64,000 nucleotides of DNA from Paramesorhizobium sp049065735 (lineage in GTDB: Bacteria; Pseudomonadota; Alphaproteobacteria; Rhizobiales; Rhizobiaceae). A program made the position numbers and the translations under genes. Shown piece after piece: positions 7,433-15,731 of this stretch. The notes under the pieces were generated by a model. The model saw nothing but the letters and a program-made list of their open reading frames with translations. It ran no database searches and was not told where the DNA came from. Within the stretch, counting starts at the first letter, position 1; the number at the start of each line of letters is the position of its first letter. Where the stretch lies: positions 62,001 to 126,000 of the forward strand of contig NZ_JBAKHD010000009.1 of NCBI RefSeq assembly GCF_049065735.1, in the 5' to 3' direction.

Positions 7433-8266
7433 ATGGACACGGAAACGACGCTGCCGCAGGGGAAAGAGACCTCCAGCCTGCGCCGCGCGCTTGGGCTGCT
7501 GCGGGTCGTCGCCAATGGCGATCCCTCGGGTACGCGGCTCAAGGATATCGCCCATGCCGCAGGATGCAGCCAATCGACGGCGCATCGCGCGCTGCAGGAT
7601 CTGATGGCGGAAGGCTTTGTCGAGCAGGTCGAGGGCGGGAAGCGTTACCGCCCGTCGCTCGATTTCTTCGTGCTTGCCGCGCGGGCGGGTCAAGTAGGCG
7701 GCATCCGCGATCTGGCGAGACCTGTTCTTCTGCGCCTCGCCACGACCTTGAGCGACACGATCTTTCTGCTTGTACGCAATGGCTATGACGCCGTTTGCAT
7801 CGACCGCGTGGAAGGCCCCTTCCCGATCCGCTCCTTCACCGGCGATATCGGCGGCAAGGTGCCCTTGGGTCTCGGTCAAGGCAGCCTTGCCATCCTCGCC
7901 CATCTGCCCGAGCCGGAGCGGGAAGAGGTCATCCGCTTCAACATCCCCCGTCTAATCGATCGCGGCTTTCTCGACGAAGCGGGCTTGCGCGCGGCGCTGG
8001 CTACCGCACTGGAGCAGGGCTGGGCCAATCTCAACACCGGCCTCATTCCCGGCATGGCGGGCGTCGGCGTACCAGTCATCGACGCGCAGGGCCGTCCCGT
8101 CGCTGCGCTCAGCGTCGGCACGCTCGCGGAACGGCTTGGACCCGAGCGCCTGCCCGGCGTGGTGCGGATTCTCAGAACGGAAGCAGCCAACCTCGCGGCA
8201 GGGCTCAATCCTTTCGATGTATCCCTGCGTTATCCGCTGCGCAGCTTGAGCAATATCCGCCCGTGA
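7433..8266 (+). CDS. IclR-family transcriptional regulator
   Basis: The 277-residue protein has an N-terminal winged helix-turn-helix (LKDIAHAAGCSQSTAHRALQDL) and a C-terminal IclR effector domain (about 90-270). Divergent placement next to the catabolic operon suggests it senses that pathway's substrate or product. The frame also opens at ATG 7391, but that codon lies inside an operator-like dyad, so ATG 7433 is preferred. It converges on the next gene with only 3 bp between them. Confidence 0.85.
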   Translation: MDTETTLPQGKETSSLRRALGLLRVVANGDPSGTRLKDIAHAAGCSQSTAHRALQDLMAEGFVEQVEGGKRYRPSLDFFVLAARAGQVGGIRDLARPVLLRLATTLSDTIFLLVRNGYDAVCIDRVEGPFPIRSFTGDIGGKVPLGLGQGSLAILAHLPEPEREEVIRFNIPRLIDRGFLDEAGLRAALATALEQGWANLNTGLIPGMAGVGVPVIDAQGRPVAALSVGTLAERLGPERLPGVVRILRTEAANLAAGLNPFDVSLRYPLRSLSNIRP

Positions 8267-8269
8267 GGA

Positions 8270-8881
8270 TTAGAGGCGGCGCAAGCGCCCCTCGGCGCTC
8301 CAGCTCTCGACCAATTGCTTTTCAGCGGCGAAGGGGTGCCATTCCCAGCCAATATGGTCGAAGCCGGTAAGCACGATCTCATCGCCCGGCTTCGCAAAAC
8401 CGGAGAGAACATCCGCAATCGCCACCATGCCGCTCGACGGCACGACATAGGGCGCGGGCGAAAAGCGGATGAGCTCCCGGTCGAGCTGCTCATGGACGGC
8501 GGCTGGTATAACGCGGTGCGAAGCGCCCGTCGTGGCGGCAAAAGCCGCGAACGCATCCGTATAGTCGTCGCAGAAATCGTTAAGATCGGGATGGGTTTTG
8601 ACCAGTTCGTCCCGCATCTTTGCGAATTTTTCGCCGGACCGCACGCTCCATATCTCCCCTGCGCGGAGTACCGCCGGATTGGTCTTCCAGCCATCGCCAT
8701 GAAGCATGGCGCGCGCCGGGCGGCCTGTATTGCACACGGCGACGATATCGGTTTTGCCGCCACCGGCACCCACCGAGCGGCAATCGTTGAAGCGGATCAC
8801 AATGTCAGCCGCATCGATAAAGGCAGCACCGCCGTGCGGCACGCTGCCATTACCCACGATCATGATGGTGCGGGAAGGCAT
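8270..8881 (-). CDS. Possible glycosyltransferase family 29-like protein
   Basis: The 203-residue cytosolic protein begins MIVGNG, followed by GGAAFIDAADIVIRFNDCR. A glycine-rich GNG start followed by ID..D.VIRFN resembles the L-motif of family 29 sialyltransferase-like proteins. Bacterial relatives, as I recall, are sometimes labelled urease operon accessory protein, without known function. A GFDHIGWEWHPF segment near the C terminus may be the partner motif. It starts 3 bases after the LprI-like gene. Assignment is tentative; no acceptor or donor can be named. Confidence 0.45.
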   Translation of the reverse strand: MPSRTIMIVGNGSVPHGGAAFIDAADIVIRFNDCRSVGAGGGKTDIVAVCNTGRPARAMLHGDGWKTNPAVLRAGEIWSVRSGEKFAKMRDELVKTHPDLNDFCDDYTDAFAAFAATTGASHRVIPAAVHEQLDRELIRFSPAPYVVPSSGMVAIADVLSGFAKPGDEIVLTGFDHIGWEWHPFAAEKQLVESWSAEGRLRRL

Positions 8882-8884
8882 GGA

Positions 8885-9265
8885 TTATTTTCCGGATGGC
8901 GGCATCATCTGTTTCAGTTCGGCAGTGCGGGTGATCGTCCATTGCGTGACGCAATTAATGATCAGAAGCGGCTGCATCGAGCCACCCTCCGCCGGCTTGC
9001 TGTTTGCCGCGCATTGCTGGTCACGGTTGCGAATCCAGGCGCGTTGCGCCTGACGCAGCGCGTCCTGGTCTTTCGGCTGCATGGCCGCCATCACCTGCTT
9101 GTAGACCTGGTTGAGTTCGATATCAGCCGCCCAATATTGGCGGGAGGCGCACCGGTCCATGTCTGCCTGGGTAATCGCATTGCTGCAATCGATGTTTGAA
9201 TCCTGCGCCAAAACGGGCAAGGCGGACAGAGCGAAAAGGGCGGCGGCAAGCGAAATTCGTATCAT
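8885..9265 (-). CDS. LprI/DUF1311-type periplasmic protein
   Basis: The 126-residue protein has a signal peptide (cleavage likely after VLAQ) and the DUF1311 pattern: an early Cys, MDRCASRQYWAADIELNQVY, then LRQAQRAWIRNRDQQC. The domain is shared with the mycobacterial lysozyme inhibitor LprI, and its members are periplasmic or surface proteins. Two to four cysteines probably form disulfides. Lysozyme inhibition is a family-level inference only. Confidence 0.7.
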   Translation of the reverse strand: MIRISLAAALFALSALPVLAQDSNIDCSNAITQADMDRCASRQYWAADIELNQVYKQVMAAMQPKDQDALRQAQRAWIRNRDQQCAANSKPAEGGSMQPLLIINCVTQWTITRTAELKQMMPPSGK

Positions 9266-9355
9266 CGATCCAGCTTTCTTAGAATTCCGGCTAACGCGGA
9301 GCCTGCATGTTAAAATGCTGCAGCCCCCGTAAAAGAAGCGATAATCGCGGTATTT

Positions 9356-10573
9356 TTAGGCGCCCCGGCCCCGACTGGAGACCATGCGGACGGTCGCCGC
9401 TCCATTGCCCGGCACGACGATCATCTGCTTGACCTTGCCTTGCTTGAACGCCTTGAGAAAGCGGTCGTAATCTCTAAAGGCGACGCAACCATGCGACTCC
9501 GCCCGCCCTCCGCGCAGGAGATAGCTGTGGGTGAGGAAGCCATCGCGGCCATATTTGTTCTTCCCGTCGACCGGGAGCATCCGGATCGCCTCGACGCCAT
9601 GGAAGCGACTTTCGCGCATCCTCAGATTATAGGTATGCGGCGGGGTCGGTCCCTTCATCTTCACATGCGCGTAGCGGGGATTATCCGCCATTTCTCCGAT
9701 ACCGGAATGCGCCTCGAGCACGCTTCCGTCAGGCATGTACACCTTCGCCGCGCTGATATCATAGACGGCGATGCCATTGCCCGCCTTGGGCCTGCTGCCG
9801 AACATGTCGCGGAACGCCTGCCCGATGCCGCCCTTCTGAGGATTATCCGGGCGCGCATAGGCCATAAGTTGCGGCTTCTGCGTCTCGCGGTCGTCCTCCC
9901 TGCCCACACGAGGGTCAGCCTGCCTTGCAATCGCCCTCGCGCGTTCCGAAGCGGGCTTGCGGCTGTCGCCATTCGACGGGCGGAATTGCGGCAACGGCAC
10001 ATCATCGGGGAGATCAGCGTCATCAGGAGCTTCGGCGGTTTCGGTCTCGTCCGCCTCGTTCATCGTGAGGCCGTCCTTCACCGGCGGCAGCATGGCTGCC
10101 AGGGCTGCGCGGGCCGCTCCGCTCTGAATCGGCGCGGCGTAGGCCGTCATTGTTGGCTGTGCGCTGGCAGTGCCGGCGGCACGCGGCCCGAACCGCTCTA
10201 CGGCGGGCGCGGCGGCAAGAAGCATGGGATCAGCGTGTTTTACCGCGCGGACGCTTTTGTCGTCACTAACGACGGAGCTCATCATGGCAACAGCCGTTTC
10301 CGCCTCGGCGAGCAGTCTCTTCGCCAGGGCGCTTCTCGCCTCCCCGTCGAGCGGCTGGGCCCTTGAGTTGTTCACCGAGGAAAGCTGCAGCTTGGGCAGG
10401 AAATGACCCGAGCCGATGGTGACCGGATTGCTCACCGCCATCATGACGGTTACCGACCAGAGTGTGGCGCCCGCAAGAGCGGTGCCGCCGGAAGCGATCA
10501 AAAGCGGGCGCGTCAGGCGACGCAAGGACTGAGAACGAACGACTTTACGCACCAAACGCACACACAAGCCCAT
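9356..10573 (-). CDS. Membrane-anchored DUF2778 (tlde1-like L,D-transpeptidase fold) protein
   Basis: The protein, about 405 residues from this start, has a hydrophobic segment near the N terminus, a long proline/alanine-rich linker and a C-terminal DUF2778 domain. That domain shows GPTPPHTYNL, RESRFHGVEAIR and ESHGCVAF, the His and Cys motifs of the tlde1 / YkuD-like fold. It would act on peptidoglycan peptides in the periplasm. The frame also opens at ATG 10663; neither start has a strong ribosome binding site, so the start is uncertain. SHGC keeps the presumed catalytic cysteine. Confidence 0.65.
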   Translation of the reverse strand: MGLCVRLVRKVVRSQSLRRLTRPLLIASGGTALAGATLWSVTVMMAVSNPVTIGSGHFLPKLQLSSVNNSRAQPLDGEARSALAKRLLAEAETAVAMMSSVVSDDKSVRAVKHADPMLLAAAPAVERFGPRAAGTASAQPTMTAYAAPIQSGAARAALAAMLPPVKDGLTMNEADETETAEAPDDADLPDDVPLPQFRPSNGDSRKPASERARAIARQADPRVGREDDRETQKPQLMAYARPDNPQKGGIGQAFRDMFGSRPKAGNGIAVYDISAAKVYMPDGSVLEAHSGIGEMADNPRYAHVKMKGPTPPHTYNLRMRESRFHGVEAIRMLPVDGKNKYGRDGFLTHSYLLRGGRAESHGCVAFRDYDRFLKAFKQGKVKQMIVVPGNGAATVRMVSSRGRGA

Positions 10574-10873
10574 CCACCCCGCGAAACACTCACCGGCGAA
10601 CCGCCGTTGCGGGATTTCCGAACTGCCTCCATCTTGACCGAAGTGATGAGAAAAGATGGGCAAATATGGTTAATTTTTGCTTTGCGGCGGCGGGAAATAT
10701 CTAATCTCATATCGCTTGCTAGAATCACGGAGCTGAAGCGATGTGGGATGAACGGCTCTCTCCCGGTGCTTTCCCCAGCCCTCCGGCACTGATTCGGCAA
10801 ATGGCTAACGGCGCTTTAATTTATATTTCTATAGAAAAACCGCCGCGCCTGTCGACAGCTTTTGGATCCTGTT

Positions 10874-12121
10874 TCAGTCCGTGTTCACCAAGCTCTCGCG
10901 CAGCTTCCGCACATCGGTGGCTTCGACCGGTGCGGCGGCATTGCCCCAGTTGTTGCGGACATAGGTAAGAAGCGAAGCGACCTCGTTATCATTGAGCCGC
11001 CAGGCGAAGGAAGGCATGGCGGGGCCCGTGGGCGCGGCGTTGGTAGCCGCCCCTTGCGACCCTGCGAGCACGACGCGGATGAGCGTCGTTGGATTTGCAG
11101 ACTGGACAACAGCGCTACCTGCTAGGCTTGGGAAGAGATGCGTGGCCCCCTGCCCCGAATCCTGATGACAAGCACTGCATGTATCCTTGTAGATCGCCCG
11201 CCCCGCCACCACGCGGCTATCGTCCGCCGGAAGCGGCACGGGGGCGCTTCCTGTGTCCGATGGGAGATCCTTCAGATAAGTGGCAATCGCCATCACATCC
11301 GGATCGGTCATTTTGGATGTGGAATTAGCGATGACTTCCGCCATCGGACCCGATGCGATCGTGTGGCGGTTCACGCCGGTTTTCAAATATTGGACGATAT
11401 CGGCGCGTGTCCAGCCGGCAAGACCCTGTCGCATGGTGTTGGTGATATCAGGCGCAAACCAGCTTTCCAGAGTCGAGCCTTTCAGGAAATTGCCGTTCTC
11501 GTCCGCACCGAGCATCGACTTCGGTGTATGGCAAGTGCCGCAATGCCCGAGCCCCTGGACCAAATAGGCGCCGCGATTCCACTGCGCCGATTTATCCGGA
11601 TCGGGCTGGAATTCACCCGGCGTAAAATTGAGCGCATTCCACGCCGCCATGTTCTCCCTGATATTGAAGGGAAATGGCAGCTGGTTCGGTTCCACTGGGT
11701 TGTTCACCGGCTGAAGCGTGTTGAGAAAGGCGCGGATGGCGAGGAGATCATCGCGGCTTACCTTGGTATAGGCGGGATAGGGCATAGCCGGATAAAGGTG
11801 GCCGCGCGGCGCGATGCCTTGCTGTAGCGCTTGCACGAATTGGTCATCGGACCATGCGCCTATGCCCGTCGCCCGGTCCGGAGTGATATTCGGCGAGAGA
11901 AGCTTGCCGAACGGCGTATCGAGTGCGAGGCCCCCTGCATAAGGCTTGCCGCCCTCTGCCGTGTGGCATGAAATGCAATCGCCCAGCGTGGTGAGATAAC
12001 GCCCACGGTCGATCTGCTCGAAGGATTGGCTGTCCACCGCCCCCTGCCCACGCGCTGCGCTCAAGCCCGCCGCGATGGCAAGTGAGATGACCATGAATGC
12101 GATGCTCAGAGCTCTTTTCAT
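10874..12121 (-). CDS. Triheme cytochrome c subunit of membrane FAD dehydrogenase (locus 1)
   Basis: The 415-residue protein has a signal peptide and three heme-attachment motifs (CISCH, CGTCH, CSACH) spread over three cytochrome c domains. This is the build of the cytochrome subunit of membrane-bound gluconate, 2-ketogluconate, sorbitol or alcohol dehydrogenases, which pass electrons from the flavoprotein to ubiquinone. It overlaps the flavoprotein gene by ATGA and is last in the operon. The sugar or alcohol oxidised cannot be read from sequence. Confidence 0.85.
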   Translation of the reverse strand: MKRALSIAFMVISLAIAAGLSAARGQGAVDSQSFEQIDRGRYLTTLGDCISCHTAEGGKPYAGGLALDTPFGKLLSPNITPDRATGIGAWSDDQFVQALQQGIAPRGHLYPAMPYPAYTKVSRDDLLAIRAFLNTLQPVNNPVEPNQLPFPFNIRENMAAWNALNFTPGEFQPDPDKSAQWNRGAYLVQGLGHCGTCHTPKSMLGADENGNFLKGSTLESWFAPDITNTMRQGLAGWTRADIVQYLKTGVNRHTIASGPMAEVIANSTSKMTDPDVMAIATYLKDLPSDTGSAPVPLPADDSRVVAGRAIYKDTCSACHQDSGQGATHLFPSLAGSAVVQSANPTTLIRVVLAGSQGAATNAAPTGPAMPSFAWRLNDNEVASLLTYVRNNWGNAAAPVEATDVRKLRESLVNTD

Positions 12122-13884
12122 GCTGGCACCAGCGGGCCTTCGGATTTAAGGTATCGGGTGCGGATGGCGTCCGCGGCCTTGAACGCCAGCGCGCCGACTG
12201 TCCCGGTCGGATTATAGCCCGCATTCTGCGGAAAGGCCGACGCGCCGATGACGAAGACATTCGACACGTCCCAGCTTTGCAGATATTTGTTGACGACGCT
12301 CGTCCTGGGATCGCTGCCCATGATGGCGCCGCCGGTATTATGCGTGCTCTGGTAAGGTACGACCGAGTAAGGCTTTTCCTTGAAGTGCGGCACGATCTGG
12401 CGCGGCTGCATTAGTTTGGCAATTTCCAACGTCCTGCGCGCCACGTAATTGACCATTCGAATATCATTGTCCGGAAAGTCGAACGTCATGCGCAGCAGTG
12501 GCCGCCCAAGACGATCCTTATAGGTCGGATCAAGATCGAGATAATTGCCGCGCGTCGCATAGCTCGATCCCTGCATGGTCAGGCTCATATTCGAAAGGTA
12601 ATTATCGGCGGTGGCCTTCTTCCAAACGGAGCCCCAGCGCGGCGTTCCCGGCGGGGTCGGGCGCGTCGTGATCGGGCGGCCATTGGTCATGTTGCAAAGG
12701 ATTCCGGCCCCGCCGACGAAATCGAGATCGGAATGGTCGAAATTGTCGCCATTGAGGTCATCGACCACTTGGGCAAGAGCGCCGCTCGATATGAATGGAT
12801 TGAAGTTCTTGTTGTCGAAGAACATTTCGACCGAAGCATCCGTCTGGTACGCATAGTTGCGCCCGACCGTTCCGGTGCCTGTCGTGGGATCGTAGGGCTT
12901 GCCTATTCCTGAGACGAGCAAGAGGTGGACATTGAACAGGATGAAGGCGCAGACCAGCACCAGATCGCCCGGCTGCTCCCATTCCTGTCCCTGCGCATCG
13001 ACATAGGTTACGCCCGTAGCGCGTTTACCGGAGCGGTCGAGATTGATACGGACCACTTCGCATTCCGTCCGCGCCTCGAAATTCGGCTTTCGCATCAACA
13101 CCGGCAGCACCGTCGTCTGCGGGCTCGCCTTCGAATAATTGGCGCAGCCGAAGCGCTCGCAGAAACCGCAATAGGTGCATTGGCCCATCACCACGCCCAG
13201 CGGATTGGTATAGCTGCGCGAGGCATTCGCCGCCGGCTGCGGAAAAGGGTGAAAGCCTGCGGCGCGGGCCCCTTCTGCGAAGAGCACCTGCGCGTAGCTC
13301 ATGTCGAGCGGCGGCAGCGGATATTCACGCGACCGCGGTCCCTCGAAGGGATTGCCGCCTTCCAGTAGCTTCCCCTTGATATTGCCGGCCTTGCCGGAAA
13401 TGCCGGCAAGATATTCGAACTTGTCGTAAAAAGGCTCCAGCTCCTCATAGGTGACGCCCCAATCCTGAATCGTCAGCTCTTGTGGGACAATTTTCGCCCC
13501 ATAGCGCTCGACAAGATGGCTGCGGCAGCGGAAATCGCTAGGCAGGAAGCGCCATGTCTGGCCATTCCAATGCACACCGGCGCCACCGACGCCATTGCCC
13601 GGCAGGAAAGAGCCGAACTCCCTGATAGGCAGCGCCTCTTGGGCAACATTGTTACGGAAAGTCAGCGTGCTCTGCACCGGCCTCAGAAACAGATCCTTGC
13701 GGATGGCGAAGCGCAGCTCATCCTGCATATAGCCGACATTGAAATCAGTGGCGGTATCGCGCCACGGCCCGCGCTCGATGGCAACCACGTCGAGTCCTTC
13801 ATCGGTCAGCTCATTGGCGAGGATCGAGCCGGTCCAGCCCAAGCCGATGATGACGACGTCCTTGCGCGGAAGCTTTGTCGCCAT
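12118..13884 (-). CDS. GMC-family flavoprotein subunit, gluconate 2-dehydrogenase-like (locus 1)
   Basis: The 588-residue protein has an N-terminal FAD-binding motif (IIGLGWTGSILANEL), a cysteine cluster (CTYCGFCERFGC) that may carry an iron-sulfur centre as in FAD-GDH-type enzymes, and the C-terminal GMC signature region (STHNTGGAIMGSDP, GYNPTGTVGAL). It has no signal peptide of its own; in this family it is exported in complex with the Tat-targeted small subunit, encoded 4 bp upstream. The second locus at 35690 encodes a close counterpart. Confidence 0.85.
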   Translation of the reverse strand: MATKLPRKDVVIIGLGWTGSILANELTDEGLDVVAIERGPWRDTATDFNVGYMQDELRFAIRKDLFLRPVQSTLTFRNNVAQEALPIREFGSFLPGNGVGGAGVHWNGQTWRFLPSDFRCRSHLVERYGAKIVPQELTIQDWGVTYEELEPFYDKFEYLAGISGKAGNIKGKLLEGGNPFEGPRSREYPLPPLDMSYAQVLFAEGARAAGFHPFPQPAANASRSYTNPLGVVMGQCTYCGFCERFGCANYSKASPQTTVLPVLMRKPNFEARTECEVVRINLDRSGKRATGVTYVDAQGQEWEQPGDLVLVCAFILFNVHLLLVSGIGKPYDPTTGTGTVGRNYAYQTDASVEMFFDNKNFNPFISSGALAQVVDDLNGDNFDHSDLDFVGGAGILCNMTNGRPITTRPTPPGTPRWGSVWKKATADNYLSNMSLTMQGSSYATRGNYLDLDPTYKDRLGRPLLRMTFDFPDNDIRMVNYVARRTLEIAKLMQPRQIVPHFKEKPYSVVPYQSTHNTGGAIMGSDPRTSVVNKYLQSWDVSNVFVIGASAFPQNAGYNPTGTVGALAFKAADAIRTRYLKSEGPLVPA

Positions 13885-13888
13885 GCGC

Positions 13889-14641
13889 CTACCCTTTCAC
13901 CGCCCAGTCGGAACGCCCCATTATGCTGACCGGAGGGAGCGGATAGCGCTCATTATGCCGGTTTACGAAGTCGCGATAATCATAGCGTGCGCCGGGAAAG
14001 CCGATCATCTTCCAGCTCGCCATATCCTTGTTGCCGCCGTAGATCGGGTCAGCGAAGAACCCCTCCATGGTGTTTTGCAGGATGAGCTCGAAAAAGGTTT
14101 TGGCGTCCGCCCCACCCAGATCGATCGTTCCCTGCTCCAGCCCCTGGAGCACCTGATCCTGCTCCGATGGCGCAAGCTCGGCAAAGGATTTGCCTGAAAA
14201 GCTGTTACGGCAATATTCGTTGAGAAGGGCGAGGCCGGCGCGATAACGCTCCGTCGGCAGAACGGGCGACTGCGGGCCTTGCTGGGGTGTTCCCTTGACG
14301 AAGGGGCCCTTCATATAATCCCGCTCCGAGCGTCCGAAAAAGCCGGCAAGCTGGCGATCGATAAACACAGCACAGCCTGCGTCCTTGCCGCCGACGCTCA
14401 AATCATCAGCGGGAATGAGACGATCAACGATGGCCTCCACCGTGACCGCTTCGTCATGGGTGAAGAAAAGCCATGGTCCCGGCTTTACCGGCGCCGGTGG
14501 GCTTGCGGCAAACGGACTCCAGGGCAAGCGCCCCGAAATGGAACGGGCGACGGCATCTGGCGTCGAGACGAAGAGAACGGTGACGGCGGTGCTCCCAAGG
14601 AACTGCCGCCGGCTTATGCTGGAATTGGAAATTTTCATCAT
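13889..14641 (-). CDS. Gluconate 2-dehydrogenase subunit 3-like protein (locus 1)
   Basis: The 250-residue protein has a Tat signal (SISRRQFLGSTAV) and the small-subunit pattern seen in GADH-type enzymes, including FFADPIYGGNKDMASWKMIGFPGARYDY. It is thought to escort the flavoprotein through the Tat pathway and stabilise the complex. It is first in the three-gene operon. ATG at 14641 is followed directly by a second ATG at 14638; GGGGA lies five bases before the first. Confidence 0.8.
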   Translation of the reverse strand: MMKISNSSISRRQFLGSTAVTVLFVSTPDAVARSISGRLPWSPFAASPPAPVKPGPWLFFTHDEAVTVEAIVDRLIPADDLSVGGKDAGCAVFIDRQLAGFFGRSERDYMKGPFVKGTPQQGPQSPVLPTERYRAGLALLNEYCRNSFSGKSFAELAPSEQDQVLQGLEQGTIDLGGADAKTFFELILQNTMEGFFADPIYGGNKDMASWKMIGFPGARYDYRDFVNRHNERYPLPPVSIMGRSDWAVKG

Positions 14642-14965
14642 GGCTTCCCCGACCTGAAAGGTGGCTGATGGAAGTTACTGCGCAAATGGAAAGAAATACA
14701 ACAGATTATAGATAAGTTTCTGTGAAATTCATTTTAAATGATAGATAATATTCAACTATCTCAGTTATAAATAAGAACATATAGGGTTTTATAGTTGGCG
14801 TATTTCGACGGCCGTCTTTCGTAAGGGCACCATTGCGCCCCTGCCCATCCGTAAAATTCATTACAAATCTTTAATACCGCCGTTCATGATGAGTTCACAT
14901 TCCGGGGACGACTATTTCCACGCGCCATCTGGCGGCGTGTTGAAAGTAAAAGGAGTCCCCCAGCC
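14642..14965. other. Divergent AT-rich intergenic region
   Basis: No coding sequence is apparent. The first 150 bases are strongly AT-rich and contain several copies of an ATAGATAA-like motif (near 14706, 14742 and 14766). Promoters for the dehydrogenase operon and the EF-hand gene must lie here, but no clear pair of -35 and -10 boxes could be fixed. AAAAGGAG precedes the EF-hand gene. Confidence 0.5.
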
Positions 14966-15433
14966 ATGAAATCCCTCCCGGCATATATCATTCTCGCCAC
15001 TTCAATCGTCTTCGTTTCGCCCGCCCTCGCCCAGGATAACAATGAGACCGATGCAGCCGATGCGAAGATCGAATTGTCCGACTACGCTCGCAAGCCTATG
15101 GACAAGGAGCCCATCGATCTCGCGAAGTTCTCCAGGATGGACGACCTCAAGGCATCGGACACGAATGGCGATGGTGCTCTCTCCCGCGAAGAGCTCGAAG
15201 CGCTCGCGACAAAGCGCATAGCCGCGGGCGCCACCGACCGAATGCAGCGCCGCCTCGACATGAATGGCGACGGCAAGGTGACGCTCGAAGAAATCGAGAA
15301 GCAGCGGGCGAAAGAGTTCGCGGCGCTCGACCGCAACGATGACGGCAAGCTCGACCGCAAGGAATTGCGCGCGGCCAAACGTTTCCACAAGGGCGAGCAT
15401 CACGGCAAGCGTCCGGAAAAGCAAGCGCACTAA
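14966..15433 (+). CDS. Periplasmic EF-hand protein
   Basis: The 155-residue protein has a signal peptide (cleavage likely after ALAQ) and three canonical EF-hand loops: DTNGDGALSREE, DMNGDGKVTLEE and DRNDDGKLDRKE. It should bind calcium in the periplasm. The tail is rich in Lys and His. It is monocistronic, with AAAAGGAG upstream and a stem-loop after the stop. Its role is unknown. Confidence 0.8.
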   Translation: MKSLPAYIILATSIVFVSPALAQDNNETDAADAKIELSDYARKPMDKEPIDLAKFSRMDDLKASDTNGDGALSREELEALATKRIAAGATDRMQRRLDMNGDGKVTLEEIEKQRAKEFAALDRNDDGKLDRKELRAAKRFHKGEHHGKRPEKQAH

Positions 15434-15457
15434 CAGCCGCCTGTTGCGGGACACGGA

Positions 15458-15483
15458 TGGTCCGGGGCGAGATTCCCGGACCA
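15458..15483 (+). terminator. Stem-loop after the EF-hand gene
   Basis: TGGTCCGGG pairs with CCCGGACCA (9 bp) around an 8-base loop, 25 bp after the stop codon. No T-run follows, so it is a weak or Rho-assisted terminator at best. Confidence 0.45.
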
Positions 15484-15528
15484 TTCACCCGAACGCCCGT
15501 TCCCTCGGCAAAAATTCGGGCATAAAAT

Positions 15529-15542
15529 TAGACCGCCGTCTA
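15529..15542. promoter_or_regulatory. parS-like dyad 1
   Basis: TAGAC-CGCC-GTCTA, 14 bp, recurs identically at 16936-16949 so that the two copies flank repA. Repeats of this size and placement are centromere sites bound by RepB in repABC replicons. The sequence differs from the GTTNNCNGCNNAAC consensus common in rhizobial plasmids. Confidence 0.6.
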
Positions 15543-15650
15543 TTTTGAAAATTATCTCTTTAATATCAATTGGTTGGCTGATTCTCCGCGCCGGTGGCGC
15601 GTTTCCACCCCATCTTCGGCGGCGTTAACCCTTTATTAACCTAAAACTTC

Positions 15651-15678
15651 TTGCGGCCCTACAAGAATCGGACATAAT
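15651..15678 (+). promoter_or_regulatory. Probable repABC promoter
   Basis: TTGCGG (15651-15656) and CATAAT (15673-15678) are separated by 16 bases, about 55 bp upstream of repA. It lies immediately upstream of operator-like repeats. Confidence 0.5.
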
Positions 15679-15681
15679 GAC

Positions 15682-15720
15682 GGTACTTGAGCGAAAATCG
15701 CTCGAATGCCGTTACTTGAG
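15682..15720. promoter_or_regulatory. Probable RepA operator between promoter and repA
   Basis: GAGCGA-AAA-TCGCTC forms a dyad at 15689-15703, bracketed by direct repeats GGTACTTGAG (15682-15691) and GTTACTTGAG (15711-15720). RepA with RepB represses repABC through such sites downstream of the promoter. The proximity of the second repeat to the ATG may also affect translation. Confidence 0.5.
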
Positions 15721-15731
15721 GTCTCCGCGAC

